Of a stretch of DNA of 64,000 bases, positions 1 to 11,930 are shown in pieces. Made by a program: the position numbers and the translations under genes. This DNA is from Sanguinoderma infundibulare (taxonomy: Eukaryota; Basidiomycota; Agaricomycetes; Polyporales; Polyporaceae). The stretch covers positions 4,340,001 to 4,404,000 of the forward strand of contig JAVLRN010000001.1 of the NCBI GenBank assembly GCA_032821775.1. The letters are read 5' to 3'. Within the stretch, counting starts at the first letter, position 1. Every line of letters begins with the position of its first letter. The notes beneath the pieces were generated by a model that was not told where the DNA came from, searched no databases, and was given only the letters and a program-made list of their open reading frames with translations.

Positions 1-2263
1 GCGCCGCCCCGGGTCACCCTTCCCAGCCGTCTCTCCCGGCTGACGATCCTGAACCTCGCGCACAATGGGGTGCAGGAGACGACGTTCGTCGAGCTCATGA
101 GGGCCACGATTGAGGAGGCGGTCAAGCCGCTTACGCAGTGGACGGGCCCGAAGGCCATGTTCCTCCTCTGGAAGGCGGTCGAGAAGGTCGGCGGCGTGGC
201 GATGAAACGCGCGCTTCAGCACGCCCTTGGCGCCTCGCGCGCTCTGGGGCTGGTCGGCAGAACCCTCCAGGATCTCGCTCTCGCTGAGGGCGACGAGCTC
301 GAGGAGCTGGTGAACGAGATCGCCGCGGACGCTCGGGACGGCGAGCTGAGCGAGGATTCGATGGCTTCGTACACGGCCCTGCGCAACCAGGCGACGGGCC
401 AGCCGCTCACCATTCACGCCGTCATCCTTGACCTTCTCCAGGCTGGATTCAACCCGCTGGAGCTGGAGCTTCTGTACGACAAGCTGAAGATGGTGGTGAC
501 GCTCGTCATCGAGGATATCATCCTCGACTACCACATCGCCGTTCCCCATTCCATTGAGGCGTTTATCATACCGGGTGTGTGATTCCGTCGTTTACTACGC
601 CGTGTGCAGCCAGATGACCACAAAGCAGATCCGATTAGTGTGTTGCGTGAGGGGGAGATCCACTTCAAGTCAACGAAGAACCTCAAGGACGTGGACGACT
701 TGAATCGCAACCAGCTCCTCGGCGATGTCTTGGTATACCTGTTCTGAGTACAATCATTTGTGACTTGCTGATGCGTAGCTTGACAGATCTATCGTAATCC
801 GAATCGCCTTCCGTCGGACGTCCAGAAGGTATGTCGAGTAAGACATTATTAATAAGTGACGCGCGCTGATCATTCGTGTTATCGTGCATAGGTTACGGCT
901 GTAGAATGCGCGGAACTTTCGGCGTACACCGATGTCATCGTGCTTCCAACTACTGGGCCCCGTTCGTTCGCCAGCTACCTCGCTGGAGGAGGTGAGTGGT
1001 GTTGCGGGTGCGAGTTACCTTCCCAACTGAACTACTTGAAACTGTGTAGACTATGATGGAGGTATGGTTTTGTTTCGCCGTCTGTGACCATCCACTAGCC
1101 TCAGGCTGATACCATTTGCTCTAGACGTCGCGGTTGTCATCTACGATGAGAGGCTCGTCAAGGACTTCGTCACGCGCCCGCTTACGCGAGAGCCGGTCGA
1201 CTTCATCAAAGACAACTTTGAGGATATGGGCACCATCCAACAGGTCACCAACCTCGCCAAGGATCTCGAGGGACTTCACGATTCCGACGCGAGTCGCCGG
1301 AAGTTGCAGGAGAGCCTCCTCTTGGGGCTCTCCCCTGCACCGATCGGCCTGTATTCTCTCTTCCACGAGGGTTCCATTTACGCGAATGGATATGACGCGG
1401 CCGACACGATTCGCCACGCGTTCATGTAAGTTCATCGTCTCCCCTCTGTTTCAGCCCGCCGACACCGGCTCACGAATTCACCCGGAAGGTTCAACACCGT
1501 GCTCGACTCCCGCAAGACCGGCCACCGCGTCAAGGCTGAAGTCTTCAAGGCAGACAAGAGGAAGTTCGACAGAAGACTTCCCGACTGCCTTCAGTCGCGC
1601 AAGGAGGCCAAGTGGGGGAGTCAGGCTGGGGGAGGAGTGCCATCCTTCAAGCGAGATCGCAAGCTAGGAGATTTCATCCTAGAAAACCTCTACGAGGCCG
1701 GCCGGAAGATGCGGGACGAACAAATCAAGCAGTACGACAATCTGAAGCCGAAGGTCTTTAGCACGGACAAGCACCTCCTGCAGCCCTGGAAGACGGTGCA
1801 GCCGTATCTCAACGACACCGCTCCCGTCAGGCACGACCTCATTCTCATTCAGCAGCATGTCGACGACCACATCAAACAATGGCAGTCGATAACGGCCGCC
1901 GGTCGGCCGCCCAACCGCTACGCATCTTCGGCGAAGGGTAAAGGCGCCGGCAAGGCGGGTTCCGGCAGGGGGTTGCTGCAAGCTCAGTACGACGAGCTCG
2001 CGCGGTCGTACGCGGCTGGGCCCGAGATCGATAAGGACGGCCTGCTCGCCACGTTCGCGAACGTCGAGCACCTGAAGGCGTCCTACGCTTACACACAGAG
2101 CCCCAAGTTCGCGTGGAACGTCGCATTCCAGGCGCTCTGCCACATCAAGGCTGCCGCGCAGGGCTCGGTGGCGTGCACGGCGGACTTTGCGGACGTGATG
2201 TCCATCCCGGGTTCGACCGCGCGGGTTCTGGAGCAAAGCAGGGTGGCTCTCACGGCGTCGTGA
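1..2263 (+). CDS. RNA-dependent RNA polymerase (RNAi/quelling type), C-terminal part, 5' end off the window
   Basis: This cellular RdRP copies single-stranded RNA into double-stranded RNA for RNA silencing. The frame is already open at base 1. Exons read by eye are <1-576, 610-732, 787-828, 892-991, 1050-1061, 1125-1425 and 1489-2263; the first intron (33 nt) is the least certain. Visible family landmarks, in order, are a helical region, a segment reading IYRNPNRLPSDVQ (the 'RNP...HPGDI' block), DVIVLPTTGPR, the catalytic loop GGDYDGD, and FNTVLDSRKTGH, the conserved block after the active site. The three Asp of DYDGD bind the catalytic metal in this family. The DYDG core sits on a 12-nt microexon with phase-1 junctions on both sides. 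The C-terminal 250 residues are less conserved and end in a natural stop. Family assignment is firm; orthology to QDE-1 or another subclade cannot be judged from a fragment. Confidence 0.93.
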
Positions 2264-4199
2264 GCGATCGTCGACTTTTCTGGGTTTGTGGTCGTCCTCT
2301 TGATTCATAGCCGTCTCTTGATTCAGACCGGGCTCTTGCTTGCATACGTTTCTGGACTCAGATTACATCCTTATCATCATCAATGTTGTTGTACTCTGGA
2401 TTTGTACAAGTACTACGGATTGGCGCTATCACCACGCTGATATACCTCTGCAGGCCTCACAGATTGCTTGAAGTTTCAAGGGTCAGGCCCGAGAGCGTCA
2501 AGACGATGGCGTGCTTCAATACACGTGAAGACTTGGACGTGGGCGGATAACTTACCAAGCTCGCGACGTTCCTTCAACCGAATTTCGCCGATACGACCCA
2601 GGGACATGCTCCGACGCCGTGTGCAACACGTCGGCCCTCACTTTCCATAAGTTGGTTCAACGGCGCACGGCCTCCGAAATTTCCGGGATCCAAGTGTGGC
2701 CTTCCCTGTCTTGGGGTGCCTTCTTCGGACATCGTGGCCTGAACGGCGTACGGTACTGCTGGCGATCGACATGAAGCGATATTCCATTTTGACGTAAGTA
2801 TCCAAGCCTCACTTCAGGTGTTCGGCCGCGCTGTGTCCCATCAACACATAGCCCGGGATGGAGCTCAGCGACTAGAAGGTGTCATTTCGTCATCATGAGG
2901 CGAACATACGGTGCGTGTCATATCTGCCCGCTTATCTCGTATCTTCTTCGGAATCGGTGCGACGACACCTACCCTTACCCTGCGCGTACTTCTCTCCACA
3001 GGAGCACCGTCTGTACGGTATGTTTGTGGTAACTTCAATATACTATATCTCTTCCCGGAGACCGTTATAACACGAGGGTCTGGGAGCCTATTGTTCACAG
3101 TGGCATTGTTATAGTTGTGTCGACGAATTGCGACATCCCTGTATGTCAAACGATTCAGAACATATCGATAATCAGGAACCGCTCTGCGCAACCCGGCAAA
3201 TATGAACACGAGGTGAGCCAAGTGACTGACATGGGATTTTCCAAGGTCAAGGGAACTTTGGGCGTCCGCGTGAACACGACGAACGTCTCCGAGACTCCGA
3301 CAGCATGTCGAGTCCGGGCGAAGGGACACGACCTCTCATCCATTGTTGAGAAGCGAACTTTCCAAAACGACCGAGGCCACACGGATATCTTTCGAAGTGA
3401 TAATTGGCGTCGCATGCGACACCTCGCCAGGGCAGCGTTACGATACCTCCGAGGTCTGCCGCAGTCATCCAGTTCAGAGACCATGGAGCACTGTCGCGCA
3501 GAGATCCAAAGCCTAGGTGCAGCTCCTTGGATCTCGGTGAGCCCAGCTGCGAGTCCGAAGAACTTGAAGAAGGTCGAGGACACTGATGATGCTGGATGAG
3601 GATGGCCGGCATTTGCCGAGGTGCACTGCTGCGGCTGTCGGTTCTTTGCCTTTTCCCGCATCCTCCATCGCCATGAATATTCCGGCCGCGCTGCCCGTTC
3701 AGGACTCTCGATATTCGCCGTGTCTTGTATTGCCGCACAATCCTCACAGACGACTGACATCCCGCACACGGGGCGATCGGAAGCGAAGGAAAGTATAAAT
3801 TGCTACCCGCATTGATTCTCCGCTTATGTTTTGCAACAGATGACGTACAACAAAATCACAGAAGTTCATCAGTTTATTTTGCCGTCGCAGTTGCCCCATG
3901 TGCAGTCCCCACCGTCGCCATGTAATTTCAGCTTTTTCACCTGATCCTGGCGACCATGACGCTGTGTGAATCACGCCAGATACCAGTTCTTTGGCCTCTC
4001 CGTTGGCATCGATGCTCGCCTTCTTGCCCACCAGGCAGCGCGGGTCCGAATTTTCGGTCAGAAGCCCTGCACACTCAGGCTCGCTAACGGGACCCGCGAC
4101 ATTCTCAGGAGCCCCGTGCCGCACGGTGAGCTAGACCGCTCGGGTACATATGTAAAGGGCGGTCCCTAGCTCCGCTGAAAGACCCACTCCCCTCCGACC
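2264..4199. other. Intergenic, no recognised gene
   Basis: This stretch between the RdRP stop and the P450 start holds only short overlapping open frames on both strands (longest about 200 codons on the minus strand around 3155-3769). They show no family motif and no convincing splice series. The last few hundred bases presumably hold the P450 promoter, but no clear TATA element stands out. Confidence 0.6.
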
Positions 4200-6652
4200 A
4201 TGGAGCAATACTATCTCTTCGCTTGTCCCCTTGCGCTTGTCCTATACGGTTTGTACTTACGGGCTCCAAGGATCCCAAGGAATCGCCTGCCGCCCATCAT
4301 TGACATCCCGGTACGATGCTCCCTTCGTTAAGACCATCTCTTCCTTCTGATTACTGCTGTGCAGCCTGAGGAGATCTTCTCCAGACCACGGGAAGCTTAC
4401 GGAGAAGCACTCGCTGCGTATGGTCCGGTCATTGGTGTTCGGCGAAAGGGAAACGTGCGTGCATCTCGTTTGTCGCTTGTCCGCCGTCGGCCCTGACGAT
4501 CGGTTGCATTGAGCACAGCTGGAGTACATCGTCAACCACGAGCATGCCCGTCACGTCTTGACATGCGACCGGCTCTTCAGCTTCGAGCAAGGCTCGGCGG
4601 CCGTGCGTCCGATCTTCATGCCTCGCAGACGCCTTGTGCTCACCAGCCCTTCCAGATCATGAACCTCCAGCCAATCATGGCGCTCACGGAAGGCACGCTT
4701 TTTCGCGACCTTCAGGACTTCGTCAGAGACGGAATTGTGAATCGTATCGATGAGATAGTTTACCGAAGTACGTGAGCTTCTATCTCGCATGTGTTCGTCC
4801 TGGAAAGGCTTAGCTGCTGACCGGGACCATTAGTCTGGCCCCTCTTCCAGCGGGATGCGAAAGAATTCGTCGACCTCGCCGCCGAGGGCCAGAAGTCGGG
4901 CAATCACCCAAGCTGCTTTAACCACTTCCACAACACGATCGCAGAGACGACCTTGATCCTGCTTCTCGGCCAGGTGCGAGAGCTCCCTAATGCGCCATGT
5001 AGGATTGGGCTGACAATGCTGAGGACAGGAGTATGTCAACGAGCGCAATCTGGACATCATTGAAGACGTCTCGAACTGCATGGCGGAGCTCACGGGGCAG
5101 TATCAAAATTTCTCCCTTATAGGCAGATATCTGCCGATCGTCTGGATCTTATACACATGGTGAGGTCGCCCCTTTGCTTCCTTTTCCACGGCCTTCATCC
5201 GTCGCCGCCACGAGGTGATAGACGTTTGACTCGCCCGGTTCACAGGATCAAGGTCGTGCTCATCACCATCCCGTTCGGCTTCTTGCGCAAGTATGGGCCT
5301 GCCGTCTGGCGGGACATCAATCGTTATGAAGACCTCCTTCGTTCTCGAACGCTGTCCTCCAAGGACGAGGTAGGCCTCGTGGCGTTTACCTTTCCGGGCC
5401 GGGCGGTTCCCATTCTGACGCGTTGGACTGGACAGCCAAGAGTCGTCTTGTATCTGATTGTCAAGTCCTACCTGCGTCCGGACGGGAAGCGAATCAGCGC
5501 AGCACGACGTCTGTATATCGCCCTTATCCTGCTGTGGTCAGTACATTCCGTAAAACCAAATTTATCTCAGACATATTCACTCCACGCCTCTTCTAGTCTG
5601 ATATTCGCCGCAGTCCACACGACGTGAGCAATTTCAGTCATCATCCTTTCTGTCGCGTTCTGACCGGATTCTTTCGGCGCCGGCGCAGAACCGTTGTCTC
5701 CCAATGGGTCCTATGCCAGCTCGCTATGCGCCCCGAGTACCTCGCGCCGCTTCGTGAGGAGCTCGCCAACGTCCTCGAGGAGGACGAGTCGGGTGCAATG
5801 CGCCTGACTGCCCAATCGCTTCGCGAGGCGCGGCTGATGGACTCGTTCATACGAGAAGTTATGCGCCTCAAGGGCGACACGATCTCCGCCATGCGGTACA
5901 CGACTTGCGACGTCCCCCTCGGCAACGTCATCATCCCCAAAGGTGGGTCTGATCCGCATTCAATTTGTTGCCGTCCTTTTCTCCCTCGCGCTTTGCTCTC
6001 CTGCGGACATGTGCCCGTGCACAGGCGCACGGATTCCATTGAGAAGAGCGTGAGTGTGAATGGTCTCACTGAAATTTCTTGTAGGGCACTTCGTGACCGC
6101 GATGTCGACGACCGTGCACGAGAACCCAGCCGTGTTTGGCGACCAGCCGCGCGAGTTCAACGGCTTCCAATGGGCAGAGGTGGGCAAGGAGGCCGTCATG
6201 ACCGGGCCCGCGCACATCGTTTTTGGCCTCGGCCGTTTCGCGTGCCCGGGACGTGTGCTCGCTGTAAATGGTGCGTGCATGCGCTGTTCGCCGATCAGCG
6301 TAGTTGTGCGCATTAACTGACGGTATCGTGATGCGCCTCGCAACCTATTTTATTTCCTTGCTGCGCTCTCGCTTTCCAGAGATCAAGCTCATCGTCATGT
6401 CGCTCATTGGCCGCTCGACTCCCACACTGCTCGAAGGCAAGTTCGAGGTAGCTGACCCTCTCAACACGGTGCGTGTACGAGTCCATCTGATGTTCGATTA
6501 GGGTATCGGGGGCACCTTTTCTTCTACTTTATCGTCCAGACCTCAGACTGACATGTCATGTTCTCCACCACCTCCGCGCCCACGGTACACAGGTGACCCA
6601 GCCGCCGAAAGGAACGCTCGTGTTCCAGCCCCTCGAGAAGTCGTACCTATGA
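4200..6652 (+). CDS. Cytochrome P450 monooxygenase
   Basis: This is a membrane-anchored haem-thiolate monooxygenase. Thirteen exons can be joined in phase: 4200-4310, 4365-4454, 4519-4602, 4656-4767, 4834-4973, 5029-5159, 5246-5369, 5436-5536, 5597-5623, 5689-5942, 6085-6270, 6380-6468 and 6593-6652. The N-terminus is a hydrophobic anchor (MEQYYLFACPLALVLYGLYL) followed by a proline-containing hinge. The I-helix reads AAVHTTT, the K-helix carries ExxR (EVMR), and the haem loop is FGLGRFACPGR with its Cys ligand. The histidine-threonine I-helix in place of the usual AGxDT is typical of a fungal group that includes gibberellin GA14-synthase-like and several terpenoid- or steroid-modifying P450s. 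The substrate cannot be told. No biosynthetic partners lie nearby, so it is not in an obvious cluster here. All motifs are intact and it looks functional. Confidence 0.95.
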
Positions 6653-9266
6653 CCTTAACGGGACAGCACGCAAGAAGGGCGGATCCATCAAACTGTAATA
6701 GATGGTCTGCCATCACCTTCGCTGTGCGCGCGCACTGGAGCCCCATACACCTGGCCCCATTCACGTCACGAATTCCCAAATCTGTAAATTCCTTTGCGCC
6801 CTCCCGCTCGAACGCTGTGTACGTTGTCTTTGATAGCGTCTGACAGCTGTGAGAGCGGCCTCGCTGCTGTATGCCGTACCCCGCCCCCTCATTTTCGCTC
6901 TCGTCATCGCCCACCGTCGCTGCTGTTGCTCCCTGTATCCTTCGTGCTTTGTACGATCACCACGACCCGGCCCCCACGCTCTCATGACTATGTCGAACTC
7001 TTCCTGTGCTCATGTAGAATTATTAAGCGGTCGACGGGCTCCGTCATCGTGTTATCGATGTACGTACACCCTCGCCTCGGCTCCTCGTCTCTGTACGTAT
7101 TCCTCGAACTGTACGTGTACTCGGGACATCCCGTTCCCATGCCACAACAATGCATGACATCCAGACATACGATTGGAGTGGGAGCTCAGCACAAATGTAG
7201 TACTCCACATGCCACGTTCGTCCATGGAGCTATTGCGTTCGCCGATAAAGCTTGCAGATTCGGATCAGTTCCTCGCCCAAACGTAAACTTCTGAAGGAGT
7301 CCAGTCTTGGCACAGAGGAAGGCCAGTTCTAGACCGGACTTGAGGAAGAACGTGGCCGCCTCCTCGCCTGAGAGAACCAAGCAGAGCGGGGAGGACGTTC
7401 CCCGGCACCGAACTCCGACTCGATCGTCAAGCTTCAAGAAGAATGCTGCAGAACGGTGTAGTCTGGCATATATCACTCACAGTACTGGCCCGGGTGCCCG
7501 TGATTCATTATCGACAGGCTCGTACCCCGTGCCACGCGGACCGACGAGCAGCTTCGACTTCTCTCTCCGCGCTGGCCCCTGGCTACACATTGGCATCGTT
7601 TCGTGAACTTAGACCGCCCCAGCGACGAGGGAGCAATGCGTACGCATCTCAACTCCCACATTCAAGATGTATACGCCGAGGGACCGAGACGGGATGCGCG
7701 CGATAACGATAGCTGCGTCTGCGACAGTATCTGGTGGTTCCCATGGTCGTATGCTTACCGACCCTGGGTGGAGCTTGAAACGCAAGCCTGTCCCAGGTGT
7801 CCCAGAGAGAAACCGGAGGGGTGTTCGGGAGGCGAAGACCAGGAAGGTTCGAGCCTTGGATCGTCGAGGCCTCCCTCACACGCGCCCACAAATGTCAGCA
7901 GCAGCTGGCTTCTCGTGCACCGTTCTCGTCGAGACAAATTCGAACGGGGACAGCTTTTCGCCCTTCTTCACGGGGACTCCAGTGCAGGCACCGCAGACGA
8001 CGGCGAACGTCATCCCATAAAGCTTTAAAGGTTCACATTCGACTTGGGTTCAACGTCGAATCCATGAGCGTGTAAGACGATTGCGACGAGGAAAAATGCA
8101 ACGACGTACGGTCACAATACACGTGCACCTGCACCTGAGGGGCCGGCAAGCAAAGCGAGCGACACGCCTCGGTCCTCGGACGCCGCGGAAACCGGCCTTA
8201 AGGAGGCGCATGGTGAAAAGGAGCAAAGGTATGCTTTCTGACTGTCGATAGACTATGTCGAGGGCGAGTAACGGTGGGCGGAAGGGGTGCATTCTGAATC
8301 GTAGAAACGAAGGTCCGAAAGCCTCACGGTGGAAGGAAAGGGTGGTGAGCCTGAGTGCCTATGGAGTGGTTTGCTACGCTTGCCGGAACGCAAACCCTCG
8401 GCCAGCGAAGGAGACAGCATAGATCGGATGGTAGGAGACGCGCCGCAGGGGACCGGTGGTGGTCAAGGTGGGAGATGGAAATCCTCGGGCGTCGTCTCCT
8501 CACTATCAAGCTCAGTCCCTCGCAGTCGTTGGGTGCATGACCCAAACGGAGCGGTCCGAGAAAACACCCCTACACACTCGTCGCCGTACGTTTTCTGGGG
8601 CCAAGCCAAAGTTCCGTCGGTGTCCGCTTGTCAAATAAGCTTCGAGTATAAGGCGGGCGAAATGCATCCGAGCGTCTCTCTCGAGCTTGAGTAGCAGTTT
8701 GCTTCGGATGATGCGCACTATCACGCCCTAGCGCAGTCGGGTGGAAGAACGGCTGCTGCACCTGTGAGATAGATATAGGGAGTCAGCAAAACGAATGCGT
8801 ACTGATGGCGAAGCTGGGCCATATGCACCTCAGTCAGATGACGGACTACGTAGTTGCGCAGAGAGCTGCGATGACAGAATACGAGCAAGCCAAGGCTGAT
8901 ACAAAGAAAGTTGTGTAACAAGCCGTCCTTTCACAATTCCAGCAGTCCATTCAAATTTTCGTAAACGACAGTATGTTATAATGAGCGAGCGAGCTAGTGA
9001 CTATAGTTCACGACATAATTAGTAGCGACACAGCAAGGAGCGTAAGTAGGTAGGTAGGACATCAAGACATCAGAACACGCCGGAGCAGCGCTAACAAGCA
9101 AAGCAACGAGGACTATACCGGGTACATTTTAAATAGAAATGGGGTAGGGAGAAGACGACGTGACCGCCAAGAATGCGGTACAGGGGATTGCGGGAAGGGA
9201 GTCTCATGAACGAGTTCGTAACGGTATATATGTGTATCTGTGCTGGCTATAGTCTAAACCATGATA
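6653..9266. other. Gene-poor interval, nothing recognised
   Basis: About 2.6 kb between the convergent P450 and CorA-type genes. Short open frames occur on both strands. The most coding-like is on the minus strand from an ATG at 8013 (44 codons with GC-rich third positions, Cys-rich start), but the downstream splices are arbitrary and no family is recognised. The rest looks non-coding. Confidence 0.5.
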
Positions 9267-11930
9267 TCACAAAGCCAAAGCCGGCGTAGGGGTATATCCG
9301 AATAGAAACGCACACATATGGCGGGCCCGCACCTGATTTATGCACGCTTGAACGACTACGCCGTCGGACGTGAGAAACTTTGAACACGCCGGTGAAGATA
9401 GACACGGAACGCGCACCTTCTTGATCTTTCGCCGCTTGAGCCTCTTCTCGAGATAGTGCCCCATCCGCTTGAAGTCGCTCCACATGAAGAGCGGGACGAC
9501 GACGATCATGACTGGGATGCCGATCTCCCAGAATAGCAGGTCGGTGTGCTTGTTCACGGACCACATCGACGAGAAGTTCATACCCTGATTGATAATCGGG
9601 ACAGGTTAAACATCGTGGGTGAGTTAGATGATGCAGAGGCGGCACGCACGAAGTAGCCGGTGAGGAGCGTCAGCGGCAAGAAGATGATCGTTGCCAGAGT
9701 CAAACGACGCCTGAGGGACGACGGGTACGCGGTTAGCAATGCAGCGTAGGCGATCGTACCCCAGTCCGACGAGGAGCGGATCCCAGCAATTCATGTCGAG
9801 CAAAAGGGAACTGCTCCACCCAGGAACAGGGCACATCTCGGAGTCGGGACTACTCACATCACTTCGTTCATTTCATACGACGCCATCTGCACATTACATC
9901 CAGTCAGCAGATAGTGAGAGAAGACCGACAAGCGAGGGAAACGGAGAGCTCACGTTGAAGGTGTAGTTTATCAAGTTCTCCGTAATGCCCGCCACCATGT
10001 CCAGGCTCGTCAGGATGTAATCCATGTGGTCGTGAACGTCGGCCTAGAACGAGCAATACGGTCCGTTTGAAACGATCCCAAACGAGGCATTGCACCCATC
10101 CAAAACCATGCACAAACAGCACCCAGAACCTCTCAGCACCCCGGCAAGCGAACGAGCAAAGTCCCGAACGCACCAGGTATATCTTCGACTTGTGGCTCAT
10201 GTATCCCTCCATCTTGACTGTAGGGTCGACGTGCTCCTTCAGCGCAAGCACCCGGTCGACATCGTACCGCCGCAACCCATAGATGACCGTCTTGATCGGC
10301 TCGAGCGTCCGCTTGTGCAGGATCAGGTCGCCCTGCAGGATGTGCACTACATCGAGAACGCGAACGATCAGTTGTCTTGCGTAGGGATGAACGACGTGGG
10401 TGAGGATACGCACGCCTGCGGACAGTCTTCATGCTCGGCTTGAGGAGGACCGCCTGCTCGATCTTCAAGATCCGACCCTGGTACTCTTCGACGACCTCCA
10501 AGGCCTGGTCGACAACTAGGCAGAGGGAGGAAGTCAGGCTCGTCCGTCGACCATACTCCGTTGATGCTAATGTTGAAAAAAAACTGACCAAGGTCCAGCA
10601 GCGATTGCACCAGAAGCGAAGGATCCGCGGTCGTCCGTAGACCAGTATCCCGCTGCCGCAGCCGCTCGGTGATTGGCCCCGTCAAGTTAAGCGTGTTATC
10701 TAGTCGCAGGGGCGATGGCCCGAAATCAACAAAATGTAGTTTTCACCAACAACCAACAGCTCATGCTCACCCTTGTGGATTGACACCACGGTGCCGTCCC
10801 GGAACAGGAAGATACACATAGGCGCGATCCGCACGTTCACCCTGTCCCCCCGCTTCAGCTCGCGTAGCAGCTTCCGGTACCGCGCGTCCTTCTGCGCCTT
10901 GGTATCCTCGACGCCCGCGAACCGCGCCTGGGCGGCGGGCCCGCGGGGGTTCGGAGTCTCCACGTCGTCACCGCCGTGGCCGAACCGTCGCCGGATCCCG
11001 ACCCCGCGCGGCTTCATCGTCGAGAACCTGGATGCGCTCATGCTCCCGTACATGGTCTTCTCGTCGTTGGAGCCGGACTGGTCATCCACATCGTCCTCGT
11101 CCTCATCGTCCCCCATAGGCGTGGGAGATTCGGAGCGGGGGAGGTGTGTGACCGAGATGCCTGACGCACCGTCGTCGTCGCCAGCGAGGGTATGGTTGAG
11201 GACGCGGATGAAGAGGTGTTGATGGTAGTAGTCCGCCTTCGACCGAGCATGACCCCGCTGGGTCAAGACGTCCTCGAGGGCAAGGGGGTGAAGGTCTACC
11301 GGATCAGCCGCGGACAGCTCTATCAAGCAATGAACGCGTGGCAGAATACAGAGTGGTGTTCGCACCGTACTTGAGCGCCAATGCGCTGATAACGTCCCAA
11401 CTAATGCCACCAATGTTGATCCAACGCACGCGGACCCATGGCTCGCGCTGGCTGGCCTTGTCGTCGGCGAGGAGGCGGATGAACTCCGAGTTGGTCATAC
11501 GACCGAAGCTGGTGCGCATGGTCGAGTAATCGTTGACTTCAATCAAACATTGCTGGCGAATGTGACCGTAATTCAAAAAGGCGGAGGCCCGGCGAGGGTC
11601 AACGCCGGGTTCAGCGCCGACGCGACGACGGGCCATGAAAGAAGATGTGGTGCGCATGGCCATAACCTTGCGGACAGCAGAGCGGAAGCGATCTTTGGGC
11701 GTCATAAAAGCCGACCGTTCCGGATTACGAGAGGAAATGGGAGAAGTTGGTGCGTCTGTAGGTCGGCGTTTTGGATGGTGCTGAACATTGACTTGCTCGG
11801 CGCTGGGACGAAGAGCAGGAAGCCTGTCGGCAGTAGTGCCATCGTAAACTGGAGAGACAGCGAAGCCGTCTTCAGGATCTGGAGTAAGAGAGCGGCCTTC
11901 GGAGTCGCTGAAGCTGTTTTCGCGAGGCAT
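9267..11930 (-). CDS. CorA-family magnesium transporter (MNR2/ALR-like)
   Basis: This is a divalent-cation (Mg2+) channel of the CorA superfamily; fungal members sit in the plasma or vacuolar membrane. Nine exons join in phase on the minus strand: 11930-11366, 11319-10771, 10699-10589, 10515-10414, 10346-10174, 10043-9954, 9886-9858, 9710-9650 and 9584-9267. The N-terminal about 190 residues are polar and Ser/Pro-rich. Then come the CorA beta domain (DLHPLALEDVL), an acidic Asp/Glu-rich insertion of about 100 residues, the long helical domain, a first membrane helix (LATIIFLPLTLLTGYF) and the signature GMN (GMNF) at the start of exon 9. A second membrane helix and a basic tail follow. GMN is the selectivity-filter motif of the family. 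The last exon may be trimmed by one more intron near 9405, so the exact C-terminus is uncertain. Long N-terminus plus acidic insertion favour the MNR2/ALR branch over mitochondrial Mrs2. Confidence 0.94.

Noticed and set aside
2660..3100. Splice-like series of short exons upstream of the P450, considered as a broken P450 copy
   Set aside because: A proline-rich stretch vaguely recalls a P450 hinge, but no ExxR or Cys loop follows.
7600..8013. Possible small minus-strand gene starting at 8013
   Set aside because: The first 44 codons look coding, but splicing beyond them is arbitrary, the product would be under 80 residues, and no family was recognised.
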